Both the position numbers and the translations under genes were made by a program. The notes beneath the pieces were generated by a model. That model made no database searches. It was not told the DNA's origin and worked only from the letters and a program-made list of their open reading frames with translations. A stretch of 64,000 nt of DNA, from NCBI RefSeq assembly GCF_003315035.1, contig NZ_QNRE01000004.1, positions 62,001-126,000 on the forward strand, written 5' to 3'. Below, piece after piece: positions 16,392-25,813 of the stretch. The DNA comes from Nocardia puris (GTDB lineage Bacteria > Actinomycetota > Actinomycetes > Mycobacteriales > Mycobacteriaceae). Positions within the stretch are counted from its first letter, which is position 1, and every line of letters starts with the position of its first letter.

Positions 16392-17531
16392 ATGGGGCGG
16401 CTCCGAAAATGCGCGGCGCTGTTCGCCGCCCTCGTTCTCACGAGCGTCGGCTGCGCCGAGACACCGTCCCCTCGGTTCGATCCGCTGTCGATCAGCTTCC
16501 TCTCGGACACAGAGGGATTCGTGCTCGGCACCGACTCGCCCTGCCCCGCCGGTGCATCGCGCCTGGCGGTGCGGCGCACCGTCGACGGCGGGGTGACCTG
16601 GCACGAGATGCCCGCGATCGTGCCGCCTCCCGGGACGACGAACCTCCGGTTCGTCACCGCGCGAGACGGATGGGCGCGGACGCACGTGCTGTGGGCCACG
16701 CACGACGGCGGGCTGACCTGGCGTGACGCGAAAGCCGACGAGGGCTCGTTTCCCGAATGGGGCGGTCGGGGCAATCTGGCGCTCCGCGACCGGACCGTCG
16801 AGTCGATCCGGGTTTCGCGCGACGGCGTGCCGACGATCCACCGCGGCGGTGTGGGCGGCGGCGACTGGGTCGACGTCGCGAGCCTCGAACTCGGCCCGAA
16901 GGACATGAGAAAGCCGTTCGTCGACGTGGCGGGCGACGGTGACAGAACGTGGATCTGGGCATTCGAGAGGGAGTCCGGAACTCCCGCGACCGGAGCGATA
17001 TGGGACGGCAGCGGTCTGGCGCGGTGGACACCGCCGTGCTCCGGTCCGCGGGACCGCCCGGTCGAAGTGCGCGCGCCCGCCCCAGCCACCGTGCTCGTGG
17101 CATGCGGCACCGGCGATCTCCGAGCCCGCGACGAACGCGAAGTCGCGCTGCTGCGGTCGACCGATGGCGGCGAAAGCTTCACCGGCGCTCCGCTCCCGGC
17201 CGACCCGGCGTTCGGGTCCGGGGTCCGGCTCGTCGCGGCGCCTACACCGAGAGATCTACTGCTGGTCACCGGGATCGGACTGTGGCACTCCGGAGACGGT
17301 GGGCAGAATTGGAGCGTCGCCTACAAACCGGATCGCCTGGGTTCGCAGCAGCAGGGCGGACCCTTCATCTCCTACCCGTCCGACGCGGTATTCCGCACGC
17401 CGAGTTCGGGTTTCCTCATCGAGACCAGGCGGTGGATGCCGGATACGGCCCGAAGCTATCGGGAGCAGCGCACTCTGCTGCGCACGGAGGACGCGGGGAA
17501 GACCTGGACGGCAATGGAATTCGACGCCTGA
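16392..17531 (+). CDS. Lipoprotein with Asp-box (BNR) beta-propeller
   Basis: A 379-residue lipoprotein (lipobox LTSVGC, cysteine at residue 22). The mature part holds at least five Asp-box motifs of the S/T-x-D-x-G-x-T-W type: RTVDGGVTWHE, ATHDGGLTWRD, RSTDGGESFTG, HSGDGGQNWSV and RTEDAGKTWTA, spaced through the protein as in six- or seven-bladed propellers. Such folds occur in sialidases, Ycf48-like assembly factors and sugar or protein-binding proteins; the Asp boxes are structural and tell nothing about catalysis. ATG 16392 has GGAGG five bases upstream. Location outside the membrane is secure; function is not. Confidence 0.8.
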   Translation: MGRLRKCAALFAALVLTSVGCAETPSPRFDPLSISFLSDTEGFVLGTDSPCPAGASRLAVRRTVDGGVTWHEMPAIVPPPGTTNLRFVTARDGWARTHVLWATHDGGLTWRDAKADEGSFPEWGGRGNLALRDRTVESIRVSRDGVPTIHRGGVGGGDWVDVASLELGPKDMRKPFVDVAGDGDRTWIWAFERESGTPATGAIWDGSGLARWTPPCSGPRDRPVEVRAPAPATVLVACGTGDLRARDEREVALLRSTDGGESFTGAPLPADPAFGSGVRLVAAPTPRDLLLVTGIGLWHSGDGGQNWSVAYKPDRLGSQQQGGPFISYPSDAVFRTPSSGFLIETRRWMPDTARSYREQRTLLRTEDAGKTWTAMEFDA

Positions 17532-17604
17532 GACGTCGCGGTTCGCACAGCGCACCTTCGGTGCCGAACAGGCCGACCGGCTGATCAGGTCGGTGCGCGG
17601 GCCG

Positions 17605-20600
17605 CTACTCCCCTTCGTCCGGGTCGGTTTGCCCCGCGCCCGGCCTCGTTCCGGTCGGCCGCGAGCCTTCCGGTTCCGACGTTTCCGCCGGTTCGGACTC
17701 CTCGGGTTTCGGTTCCGGTTCGGCCGATTCGCATTTCACCACCGGGATCGGGTCGTACTTGACGGTGCGGGTGGTGCGGGAGATCTCGGCGCCGGTGGCA
17801 CGGTCGGTGATGACGCGGGTGTCGGAGATCGTGAAGCCCGGAGCGCCTTGGGAGGGGATGCAATCGCGGCCTTCGGGGAGCGTGATGGTCTGGGGCTCCG
17901 TGGGTTTGGTGCGTTCGCCGGTGATGGATTCGACGTTGACGGTCTTGGTGCCCCAGATGCGGACGGTGATCTCCGAAGAGGTGGCGACGGTTTCGATGTA
18001 GACGCCGGTCTCGGTGTTATTGCGGAACTTCAGGTCGATCGCGCCGTCGAAGACCGTCGCTTCGCGCGCGGCCGGGTACCGCGAGATGTAATAGCTGTGC
18101 TCGGTGTGGCCCGCGTCCTCGAGGCCCGCGAAGTAGGCGGCGTTGTAGAGGGTGGTGGCGAACTGGCTGATGCCGCCACCGACCGCGGTGCTGGGGCGGC
18201 CGTGGTCGATGATGCCCGACTCCACATAGCCCTGCTCCACCCCGCGCGGGCCGGTGAACTCGTTGAGCGAGAACGTTTCTCCGGGCAGCACCACCGCGCC
18301 GTTCACCTTCGCGGCGACGGTGCGGATGTTCACGCCGGAGGGTCCGCTGAACCCGCCCGTGGTGAACGCGCCCATCGGTTCGACGATGCGCAACGCCTCG
18401 GCGGCCTGCGTGGTGAGTTTCGGTTCGACCTTCGCGTACACCGCTTCCGCGTTGCGCTGCGCGGTGGCGGTGAGCAGCGCGGGCAGGCGCTCGAGGGTCT
18501 TGGGCCAGTCGACCTTGTCGCCGACCACGCCGGGCACCACCCGCGCCGTACCGCCGCCGACGGCGAAAGTCGCGTCCTTGGGCTCGACTTCGGATTCGGC
18601 CAGCTGCGGCGCGAGCAGCGCGGTCGCGGCCTCGGTGTTGTAGCGGACGGCCAGGCCGCCCTGGCCGTCGGGTTCGAAGATCAGCACGGTGGCGATCTGC
18701 TCGGGGGTCAGGCGGGCGTCGCCGCCCTTGCCCTCGAACACCACGTCGGCGCTCACGGCGGGCTGAGCGATCTCGCGCAGGGCGCGGTCGACCGCTTCCG
18801 GCTGCACGGTGAGCGGGGCCGGGATGACCGGCAATTCGACCGTGCCGCCGTAGATCCAGTTGTCCACCAACGCGTTGCGCGCGGCGGGAATGTCGAGCAC
18901 GCGGCCCTGAACCGGCGGCACCGCAACGGGATTCGCGCCCTGGAAGGTGATGGTGCCCTCGACGGTCGGCCGGTCGTAGGCGCGCAGTTCGGTGATCTTG
19001 CCGTCGAGCTTGGCGTCGTCGACGGTGCTGATGACGGAGATCTCGCGCTTGCCGAACAGGGAGATCAACCGGGTGACCGGGTTGAGGGGCTGGCCGCCGA
19101 TATGGTCCCAGGTGGCGTTCCAGTCGATCGAGAGGCCGGCCTCGGCGGGGACCATGCGATCCTGCACGTCGCCGATGCGCAGCGGAAGTTCTTGTGCGGA
19201 GCGGTTTTCGAGCGCGCCGCGCAGTTTGGCGTCGGCGGCGTCGACTTCCATACCGCCGATGTCGACACCCGCGACCACGACGCCGCGCGGCACATCACCG
19301 GAGGAGACCACCGCGTCGACGGCGTAGGCGAGACCGCCGATGGCGATGAGGGCGCCCGCCGCGAATCCGGCGCGCCGGGCGGCGGGACGCTGCCACCACG
19401 GACCCGAACCGGCGGACCCGGGTCTCGGCCTGGGCCTGCGCGCGTTCATCCAGCGCTGTGCGCCCGCGGCGAGGCCACGCCCGGCGCCTGCGGGCGGCTG
19501 TCCGTCGTCATGTGCGTCCTGAGTCTTGTCGTGCGCCCGGTCGGCGGTCTGCCCCAGGGCCGTCGTGCGGGCGCTCTCGTTCGCGCCCGGATCGCTTGCG
19601 GTATCCAGCTTTTCCGTCGCCCACGACTCGACCGGCCTGCCGTGCGGGGAATCGGAGGCGAGCGGCACGCCGAAGGCGTTGGTGCGTTCGTGCGGATGCG
19701 AGGTCGCGTCCTGCGCACCGGAATGCGGTCCGGCCGCCAAGTCGAAACGCTCCGTCGCGTACTCGCGATCGAAAGGCTCGGGCGGCGCGCCGATTACGCC
19801 ACCGAAGTCGGCGGAGGCGGTCGCGTCGGGTTTGCCTGCGGCACCGGGGTTTTCCGGGTGCGGCTTGTCGAAAGCGTTCGGCGCGTTCGCCGGTGACCTG
19901 TCGAACGCCGCTCGATCATCCGGAGCGTTCAGGGGCGCACGTACAGCCGCACCCATTCCCCCTCGGATATCGAAACGCTCGGTGACATGCTCCTGCTCGA
20001 ACGCCGGCACCTCGCCGGTGCGCCCGGCCGGCTCCGAGCCACCGAATCCGGAACCCGTGGGCGGCCACCCCTCCCGATCCGGCGAGTTCTGTCCGCTCGC
20101 CCCGGGCTGCGCGGTCGGGATCGGCCGGGTGTCCTGGCTCGGCGCCTCTTGCGCGGCGAATCCGGGCTGACCGGAAGGATGCGGGTGGCCCTCCTGGCCC
20201 GGCGCACCCTGTGCGGGCAAGTCCAGCCCGCCGAAGCCGAGCTGTCCGTCGGCCTCCGAACCGCCACGCCCTGGCGACTCCGGCCCCGTATCGGGTCGCG
20301 CACTCGAATGTCCTTCTTGGCCTATCGAATTCGACGCGCTTCGAGTGGGAGCGTGGCCGCCACCGGAGTTGCCGGTCAGCCCGCCGTCGGGACGCGCGCC
20401 ACCGTCGGGACGCGCGGCACCGTCGGGACGCGCGGCACCGGTGACAGCGGCACCGGTAAGACCCGCACCGTGCTCCGGCCGTGGGTCGGCGTTCGTCTGC
20501 TCGGCAGAACCCACGCGCGGCTCGGCGTTCGGCGGGGGCGGCGGGTTCAGCCAGCCCGAGGCGCGCGGGCGATCGGGCGCACCGCCCGACTCCCCGGCGC

Positions 20601-21372
20601 CAGGTCGACCGGCAGCGCGGGATTGCCCGCGCAGATCCAGCTCATCGGTCGGTTGCGAGGGATTCACCGCGGGCGGCTGATCAGCGGGCCGCGACTGTCC
20701 GAGCCCGGTCCCCGCCTCGCCTCGGTTCGGAAGCGTCAATTTCTCCGTCGGGTAGGAGTGCTCGAACAGGCTCCCCTGTCCGCCTGCCCGCTCCGACTCG
20801 AACGGGTTGAACGGGCCGCCCTGCTCCGGCCCGGACCACTCCCCCTGCCGACGCGCCGCCGGCCCGGTACTCGACGGCCCAGCCTGCTCCGGCCCGGACC
20901 ACGCACCCGGCTCACGCCCGGCCGACTCAGCACCCGACGGCCCACCCTGACCACTCACCCCACGATCGTCACCCTCGCGCACGACCTTCGCGGGCTCACC
21001 GAACGCGCTCCACCCCGCACCACCGGTGTTCCCCCCGGGTCGCTGAAAGAAGCTCTGCTGCCCCCGTGCGGGCGACGGCGGATTGCCACCGCTCGGCGGC
21101 GGATTGCCGCCGCTCGGCGACGGAGCGCCCGACGGCTGCTCGGGCAATTCGCGAGCATTCCCTTCGGCGCCCTCCGGCCCCGAGACCTGTAGCGGCTGGG
21201 TGGCGGTGGAGTCGCTGGGGGATCCGGCGGTGGGCGTGACCTTCGTCACGGTCGGGCGAGGAGTCGGCTGCGCGGAGTTCCGGTTGCGGTAGGACTCGAG
21301 GAGCTGACGGAGTCCCACTTCGCCACTTTGGGGTGCGCTGTCGCGCTTTCCGGTGCTCGACTCGCTGGTCAC
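17605..21372 (-). CDS. Very long VanW/YoaR-type membrane-anchored protein
   Basis: A protein of 1255 residues from GTG 21372, chosen because GGAGG lies seven bases upstream. Residues 1 to about 655 are a Pro/Gly/Ser/Glu-rich disordered cytoplasmic region. A single transmembrane helix follows (about 660-685, RRAGFAAGALIAIGGLAYAV). The extracytoplasmic part has two peptidoglycan-binding-type (PF12229-like) segments (about 690-990), then the VanW domain (about 1000-1150) with GETFSLNEFTG, GGGISQFATTLYNAAYFAG and EHSYYISRYPAAREAT. The tail is acidic and Pro-rich. VanW proteins sit in some glycopeptide-resistance clusters, but the function is unknown; a wall-related role is likely. No van genes are near. 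The disordered half is unusually long for the family. Confidence 0.85.
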   Translation of the reverse strand: MTSESSTGKRDSAPQSGEVGLRQLLESYRNRNSAQPTPRPTVTKVTPTAGSPSDSTATQPLQVSGPEGAEGNARELPEQPSGAPSPSGGNPPPSGGNPPSPARGQQSFFQRPGGNTGGAGWSAFGEPAKVVREGDDRGVSGQGGPSGAESAGREPGAWSGPEQAGPSSTGPAARRQGEWSGPEQGGPFNPFESERAGGQGSLFEHSYPTEKLTLPNRGEAGTGLGQSRPADQPPAVNPSQPTDELDLRGQSRAAGRPGAGESGGAPDRPRASGWLNPPPPPNAEPRVGSAEQTNADPRPEHGAGLTGAAVTGAARPDGAARPDGGARPDGGLTGNSGGGHAPTRSASNSIGQEGHSSARPDTGPESPGRGGSEADGQLGFGGLDLPAQGAPGQEGHPHPSGQPGFAAQEAPSQDTRPIPTAQPGASGQNSPDREGWPPTGSGFGGSEPAGRTGEVPAFEQEHVTERFDIRGGMGAAVRAPLNAPDDRAAFDRSPANAPNAFDKPHPENPGAAGKPDATASADFGGVIGAPPEPFDREYATERFDLAAGPHSGAQDATSHPHERTNAFGVPLASDSPHGRPVESWATEKLDTASDPGANESARTTALGQTADRAHDKTQDAHDDGQPPAGAGRGLAAGAQRWMNARRPRPRPGSAGSGPWWQRPAARRAGFAAGALIAIGGLAYAVDAVVSSGDVPRGVVVAGVDIGGMEVDAADAKLRGALENRSAQELPLRIGDVQDRMVPAEAGLSIDWNATWDHIGGQPLNPVTRLISLFGKREISVISTVDDAKLDGKITELRAYDRPTVEGTITFQGANPVAVPPVQGRVLDIPAARNALVDNWIYGGTVELPVIPAPLTVQPEAVDRALREIAQPAVSADVVFEGKGGDARLTPEQIATVLIFEPDGQGGLAVRYNTEAATALLAPQLAESEVEPKDATFAVGGGTARVVPGVVGDKVDWPKTLERLPALLTATAQRNAEAVYAKVEPKLTTQAAEALRIVEPMGAFTTGGFSGPSGVNIRTVAAKVNGAVVLPGETFSLNEFTGPRGVEQGYVESGIIDHGRPSTAVGGGISQFATTLYNAAYFAGLEDAGHTEHSYYISRYPAAREATVFDGAIDLKFRNNTETGVYIETVATSSEITVRIWGTKTVNVESITGERTKPTEPQTITLPEGRDCIPSQGAPGFTISDTRVITDRATGAEISRTTRTVKYDPIPVVKCESAEPEPKPEESEPAETSEPEGSRPTGTRPGAGQTDPDEGE
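20384..20437 (-). repeat. 18-bp tandem repeat inside the VanW-protein gene
   Basis: Three consecutive copies of CCGTCGGGACGCGCGGCA (first with one change) encode a repeated ARPDGG/ARPDGA hexapeptide in the disordered region. It is a likely site of length variation between strains. Confidence 0.8.
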
Positions 21373-21521
21373 GAACCGTCCTCCGATGAATCCGGTGAAG
21401 TTGGCCGACCGCGCACGCTGCCGGTCTTCGCCCACGATAGTGGTCCGCGGCCCGGTCGGCAGCACGGTCGTGCACCACAGCAAATCTTGCGCAAAGAACC
21501 GCCCCGAACGCGGAAAGGGCC

Positions 21522-21560
21522 CCGCGCAGTTGCCGGGTCGGGGGTCTGGCAACTGCGCGG
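21522..21560. promoter_or_regulatory. 13-bp inverted repeat in the vanW-like/gnd divergent region
   Basis: CCGCGCAGTTGCC and GGCAACTGCGCGG pair perfectly around a 13-base G-rich loop. It lies 107 bases before gnd and 150 bases before the VanW-type gene. No coding gene reads into it, so it is either an operator, an attenuator in the gnd leader (TTTATC follows on the plus strand) or the end of an unrecognised small RNA. Confidence 0.5.
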
Positions 21561-21666
21561 AGCCGATCTGTTTATCGGGGCAGCGCACCGCGCGTTACAC
21601 ACTTCGCGCGACAATCGACGGCGACCCTCCTACCCCGTCCCGCCGAACTCGAGGAGATGGACGCCA

Positions 21667-22692
21667 ATGCAGCTGGGAATGATCGGCCTGGGCCGGATGG
21701 GCGCGAACATCGTCCGCCGGATCGTCAAGCACGGGCACACCGCCGTCGGCTATGAACGCAAGCCCCACCACATCGAGGAACTGGGCGCCGAGCTGGGCGA
21801 ATCCTTCCGGGGAAGCACCGACCTGAACGAGTTCGTGAGCATGCTCGACACGCCACGCGTGGTCTGGGTGATGATCCCGGCGGGCGCGACCGGCGCGGTG
21901 ATCGACCAGCTCGCCGAGGTGCTCGAGCCCGGCGACATCATCATCGACGGCGGCAACAGCCGCTACCACGAGGACATCAAGCGGGCCGCGGCACTGAAGC
22001 CGAAGGGCATCCACTACATCGATATCGGCACTTCCGGCGGCGTCTTCGGGCTCACCCGCGGCTACTGCCTGATGATCGGCGGCGAGGCCGAGCAGGTCGC
22101 GTACCTGGATCCGCTGCTGAAATCCATCGCCCCCGGCGTCGAGGCCGCGCCGCGCACCCCCGGGCGCACCGGCGAGCCCACCCCTGCCGAGCAGGGCTAC
22201 CTGCACTGCGGGCCCGCGGGCGCGGGGCACTTCGTGAAGATGGTGCACAACGGCATCGAGTACGGCGCGATGGCCGCCTATGCCGAGGGCATGAACATCC
22301 TGCACAAGGCCAACTACGGGTCCCAGCAGTCCGGCGAGTTCTCGGCCGAGGAGACCCCGCTCGAGCATCCCGAGTACTACCGGTACGACATCGACGTCCC
22401 TGAGGTCACCGAACTGTGGCGGCGCGGATCGGTGGTCGCGTCGTGGTTGCTGGACCTCACCGCCGAGGCTCTGCACGCCGACCCGAACCTCGACTCGTTC
22501 GGCGGACGGGTGTCGGATTCCGGCGAGGGCCGCTGGACCGTGGATGCCGCGATCGACACGGGTGTGCCCGCGCCGGTGCTGTCGGCCGCGCTGTTCGCCC
22601 GTTTCTCCTCGCGCGGCGAGGCGCTGTACGCCGACAAGGTGCTCTCGGCGATGCGCAAGGCGTTCGGCGGGCACCACGAGTTGCCGAAGTGA
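21667..22692 (+). CDS. gnd: 6-phosphogluconate dehydrogenase, short decarboxylating form
   Basis: A 341-residue protein of the short (YqeC/GntZ-like) 6-phosphogluconate dehydrogenase group. It has the Rossmann motif GLGRMGANIVRR, the end of the second strand VGYERK, the substrate segment DIIIDGGNSRYHED, GTSGGVFGLTRGYCLMIGG, and the catalytic lysine in HFVKMVHNGIEYGAM. It converts 6-phosphogluconate to ribulose 5-phosphate with release of CO2 in the oxidative pentose phosphate pathway. The Glu after the second strand suggests NAD may be accepted instead of NADP; that is inference. GAGGAG ends ten bases before ATG 21667. It is convergent with the lipase-like gene. Confidence 0.92.
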   Translation: MQLGMIGLGRMGANIVRRIVKHGHTAVGYERKPHHIEELGAELGESFRGSTDLNEFVSMLDTPRVVWVMIPAGATGAVIDQLAEVLEPGDIIIDGGNSRYHEDIKRAAALKPKGIHYIDIGTSGGVFGLTRGYCLMIGGEAEQVAYLDPLLKSIAPGVEAAPRTPGRTGEPTPAEQGYLHCGPAGAGHFVKMVHNGIEYGAMAAYAEGMNILHKANYGSQQSGEFSAEETPLEHPEYYRYDIDVPEVTELWRRGSVVASWLLDLTAEALHADPNLDSFGGRVSDSGEGRWTVDAAIDTGVPAPVLSAALFARFSSRGEALYADKVLSAMRKAFGGHHELPK

Positions 22693-22695
22693 CCG

Positions 22696-22724
22696 ACCGG
22701 CTCGGCGTGCGTCGCCGAGCCGGT
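22696..22724. terminator. Bidirectional terminator between gnd and the lipase-like gene
   Basis: ACCGGCTCGGCG and CGCCGAGCCGGT make a 12-bp perfect stem with a 5-base loop between two convergent gene ends. The following ATTACG is only weakly U-like. Confidence 0.65.
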
Positions 22725-22732
22725 ATTACGCG

Positions 22733-24070
22733 TCAATCGAACCTGCTGTCCATCCATTCGATGGTCTGCATGCCGAAAAGGTCTGTGCCCCAGCCGTACA
22801 GGTCGGTGATCATGCGCACCATGCTGCAATTCGTCGGCTGGTAGGTCACGTCCGCGCCCTGCGCGCGGTAGATGTCGGCGAGCTCGCGGGAGTCGGCGGC
22901 GGGTACCAGCGACATGAACGAATCGTCGGCCGCGCAGGAGGCGATGAGCATCTTCGAGGTCGGCGTGCCCGAGCGGCCCAGGATGTTGTCCTCGAACGCG
23001 TGCTGGAAGCCCGGCTCGTCGGCCGGGTTCAGTCCGGTGTGGAACAGCATGTGCAGCGGCAGGAACGGCAGGCCGAAGTACGCGGGCGTCTGGCACTGGG
23101 TGCGGAAGAAGTCGGCGATCGCCTTGCCCGCCGGGTTCAGTTTCTCGTCGATCCGCATCTCCGGGTACCAGGGTTCGAGCCCGAGCAGCGTGGCGAACGC
23201 GAATCCGGAACCGACCGACCCGTCCGCGACGCGCATGAAATTGCGCGGTTTGACGACCATGCCTTCCAGCACAGTCGATTTCACGTTCAGGTCCGGTGCG
23301 TACTCGGGGTGGCGTTCGGCCGAGAACGCCGCACCCACACCGCCGCCCGCGATCCCGAACAGCGCGACCTGCGCCCGCGAATCCAGTCCCGCGTCGGGGA
23401 GCCGCAATGCCGCACGCGCGCCGTCGAGTTGGGCGTGGGCGGCGAACTTGCCCGCGAAGACGCCGTGCGGTTTGCGGTCGGCGTCGTTGCCCACGTCGGA
23501 GATCATCACCGCGTAGCCCTTGCCGAACATCATGGCCAGCGGCCCGAGCGCCGACCAGGACGCACCGTCCATCGGGGCGCCGCCGGTCCACTGGGTGCTC
23601 GGGTGACAGGACCAGCCGACGCTGTCGTTGGCCTCCTGATAGGAGATGAGCTTGCGGTCGGCGTTCGGGGTGCCGTCCACCGGGATCATGAGGATGCCGG
23701 TGCTGATCACCGGTGTGACGCCATCGATTCCGGTGGTGACGTACATGAGTTTCCACGCGTTCAGATTCGCGGGCTTGACGCCCGTGAACAGCACGTCCAC
23801 TTTCTTGGACTTCAGTACCGTGCCGGGCTTTTCGTTCCCGGTGAGCGGAGGCTCCTGATAGAAGGGATCATCGGCGGCCAAGCCCTCCAGGATCTCGTGC
23901 GGCGAGGCGGGCTGCGCGCCTCGCAGAGAGCCGATCACGTAGCCGTTGAACACCTCGCCCAATCCGGGCGTGCGCGGCGGAAGCGGCTCGGCGGCGACGA
24001 TTCCGGCGCACGAGACGGCCAGGGCGGCAGCGGCGAACGCGGCGGCCGCGCGAAAAGTACGACGTTTCAT
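22733..24070 (-). CDS. Secreted lipase-family (LIP, PF03583) protein lacking the catalytic serine
   Basis: A 445-residue exported protein (signal peptide about 1-26) of the secretory lipase family: GTVLKSKKVDVLF, TGILMIPVDG, YQEANDSVGWSCHPS, YAVMISDVGN and LFGIAGGGVGAAFSAERHPEYAPDL. The nucleophile elbow normally reads G-x-S-x-G; here it is GIAGGG, with GCG (Ala) in the serine codon. The distal region keeps an Asp-rich segment (SCAADDSFMSL), but the usual histidine position reads TYQPTNCSMVR. It is thus probably a non-catalytic lipase homologue, perhaps a lipid-binding or partner protein. The ATG follows the stop of the upstream gene by a single base, so the two are co-translated. Confidence 0.75.
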   Translation of the reverse strand: MKRRTFRAAAAFAAAALAVSCAGIVAAEPLPPRTPGLGEVFNGYVIGSLRGAQPASPHEILEGLAADDPFYQEPPLTGNEKPGTVLKSKKVDVLFTGVKPANLNAWKLMYVTTGIDGVTPVISTGILMIPVDGTPNADRKLISYQEANDSVGWSCHPSTQWTGGAPMDGASWSALGPLAMMFGKGYAVMISDVGNDADRKPHGVFAGKFAAHAQLDGARAALRLPDAGLDSRAQVALFGIAGGGVGAAFSAERHPEYAPDLNVKSTVLEGMVVKPRNFMRVADGSVGSGFAFATLLGLEPWYPEMRIDEKLNPAGKAIADFFRTQCQTPAYFGLPFLPLHMLFHTGLNPADEPGFQHAFEDNILGRSGTPTSKMLIASCAADDSFMSLVPAADSRELADIYRAQGADVTYQPTNCSMVRMITDLYGWGTDLFGMQTIEWMDSRFD

Positions 24071-24071
24071 G

Positions 24072-25346
24072 TCAATTCACCGCCAGTTCGGTCTCGACGG
24101 GTTCGACGCGCAGATTGCGCGCCGCGGAATCCAGCAGCTGCGGGATGTTCAGCAGGGGCCGGTGGGTTTCCATCTGGATCTCGTAGGGAGTGCGCATCAC
24201 GGCTTCCAATGCGGGCCAATTGTTCTCGACCTGGAACTTGTATTTCGGGAGCAGTTCGGCGGTGATGTAGTCCCAGCGCGCGTCGAAGACCGACCAGTTC
24301 CAGTCGGGCAGCGGCAGGACCAGCCGGGCGGGGCGGCCGTCGGCCTGCGTGAACGGGATGCGCACCGGGCGGAATTCGCGGGGCGGTGCGACGCCGGCCA
24401 CCGACGGCGAACCCGCGGCGCCGCTGACGTAGGTGATGGCCTCGCCGACCGCGCCTTTGTATTCGCGGACGTGGTCCCACTGGGCGCGGATAGCCCATTC
24501 CTGTTCGCGGCGAAGCAGAGTCGCGTTGCCCGCGGCGATGCGGTCGCGATCGCCGGAAGACACATCGCGCCAGGCGTTCATGATCGACGCGTCGAACAAT
24601 CCCGCGGCCTGGAACTCCTCGAGCGCCGGAAGTCCTTCGGTGACATAGGCGTCGTGCATCGGCATCAGGTCCGAGAAGATGTTCTTCTGCATCACCAGGA
24701 TCATCCCGATGATGTAGTGCAGGTCGCCTGGGGTGATCTGCGAGCCGGCTTCGGCGAGCGCGCGCAGGCCGCCGGGGAGTTGCGCGACGGCGGCCGGGCC
24801 CGCGGCCTGCTGCACCGCGGCCACCACGCCGCGCGCCGACTCCGATATGCCGGGAAGCGCGTAGAGGGTGCCCATCAGCTCGAAATCGAGCAGGCCGCCG
24901 CCGAAGTCGGCGCCGACCTGGCCGCCCATGCCCGCCCACTGGAGTTCGCGGTGGGCCAGTTGCAGGTCCTCGTAGTAGCGGTAGGAGCGGATCAGGTTGT
25001 CGCGGTTGGCCTGTACGCCCGTCCTCGGGTCCCAGGAGCGCAGGTCGATGCCCGCCTTGCCGGTGGCGTCGACCAGCCAGTACTGGAAAAGCAGGGCGGC
25101 GTAGCGGGTGGGGGCGATGCCGCGCGAGCGGGCCTCGTCGAGCAGGCCGCGCAGTTCCGCCGCGTCATAGGGCAGGTCGGGGTGGACGCCGCCGGGGCCG
25201 TGCGACGCGTCGCGATTGACCAGCGGTAGGTCCAGATATCGATCCACCGCGCCGTTCGCCCCCGCGGGGCCCGCGACCGCGAGCCCGAGCCCGACCACCG
25301 CCGCGATCGCCACCGCCGCGGCGCGCAGCGAAACACCTATACGCAT
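24072..25346 (-). CDS. Secreted helical protein partnered with the lipase-fold protein
   Basis: A 424-residue exported protein: signal peptide MRIGVSLRAAAVAIAAVVGL up to about residue 32 (GPAGANG), then a mostly helical mature region with many Trp/Tyr residues (LLFQYWLVDATGKAG, YYEDLQLAHRELQW, MILVMQKNIFSDL, WSVFDARWDYITAELL). No named domain is recognised. ATG 25346 begins the signal peptide; the frame is open upstream without coding character. Its stop is one base from the start of the lipase-family gene, and both are exported, so they likely act together at the cell surface. A chaperone or complex partner is a guess. Confidence 0.7.
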   Translation of the reverse strand: MRIGVSLRAAAVAIAAVVGLGLAVAGPAGANGAVDRYLDLPLVNRDASHGPGGVHPDLPYDAAELRGLLDEARSRGIAPTRYAALLFQYWLVDATGKAGIDLRSWDPRTGVQANRDNLIRSYRYYEDLQLAHRELQWAGMGGQVGADFGGGLLDFELMGTLYALPGISESARGVVAAVQQAAGPAAVAQLPGGLRALAEAGSQITPGDLHYIIGMILVMQKNIFSDLMPMHDAYVTEGLPALEEFQAAGLFDASIMNAWRDVSSGDRDRIAAGNATLLRREQEWAIRAQWDHVREYKGAVGEAITYVSGAAGSPSVAGVAPPREFRPVRIPFTQADGRPARLVLPLPDWNWSVFDARWDYITAELLPKYKFQVENNWPALEAVMRTPYEIQMETHRPLLNIPQLLDSAARNLRVEPVETELAVN

Positions 25347-25812
25347 CAGCCGATTCAGCCTTCCTGTGCGGGCCCACCCCGGGACGCTTCCCGGATGCGG
25401 ATCGATTTCCTGTCGGTAGCTAACAATCGAACATCTCCACACGAGAGGCCCCGACACGCTCCCGAACCCGCCGCATCAGCAGGTTACGAGCACGTAAACA
25501 CAGAGATCATCCTGAATCAACCCTCGCCACCCCACCCTGCAACCCTGCCGAACGGAACCGAACCGTCATATTCGCGAGCAATTTGCTACAACATCGCAGG
25601 AAGGGTGCTACTTCACCTGAAGCCACCCACCTCGAGTTCCGATGAGAATCTTCACAACCCGTAACGCGCGAACCAGCGCCGAACACCGCCCGGACTCATG
25701 CGCCACGGCGACCGGCCGCACGGCGCTCGGGCCCAGCCCACCCTTTGCCGACCGCGCCGGCCGTCATGGTCGGATACCTGATCGTCGACGGCGCCTTCAT
25801 CGACACCGCCCT
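25347..25812. other. Low-GC intergenic stretch
   Basis: This stretch is visibly AT-richer than its neighbours, especially 25480-25640. Open frames of 60-90 codons occur but lack ribosome sites or recognisable motifs. It holds the 5' side of the operator array that follows and is probably the remnant of horizontally acquired DNA. Confidence 0.5.
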
Positions 25813-25813
25813 C

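Noticed and set aside
16939..19896. 985-codon open frame on the plus strand
   Set aside because: It is antisense to the VanW-domain gene and overlaps the end of the propeller lipoprotein; amino-acid content is Arg/Gly-rich nonsense typical of the complementary frame in high-GC DNA.
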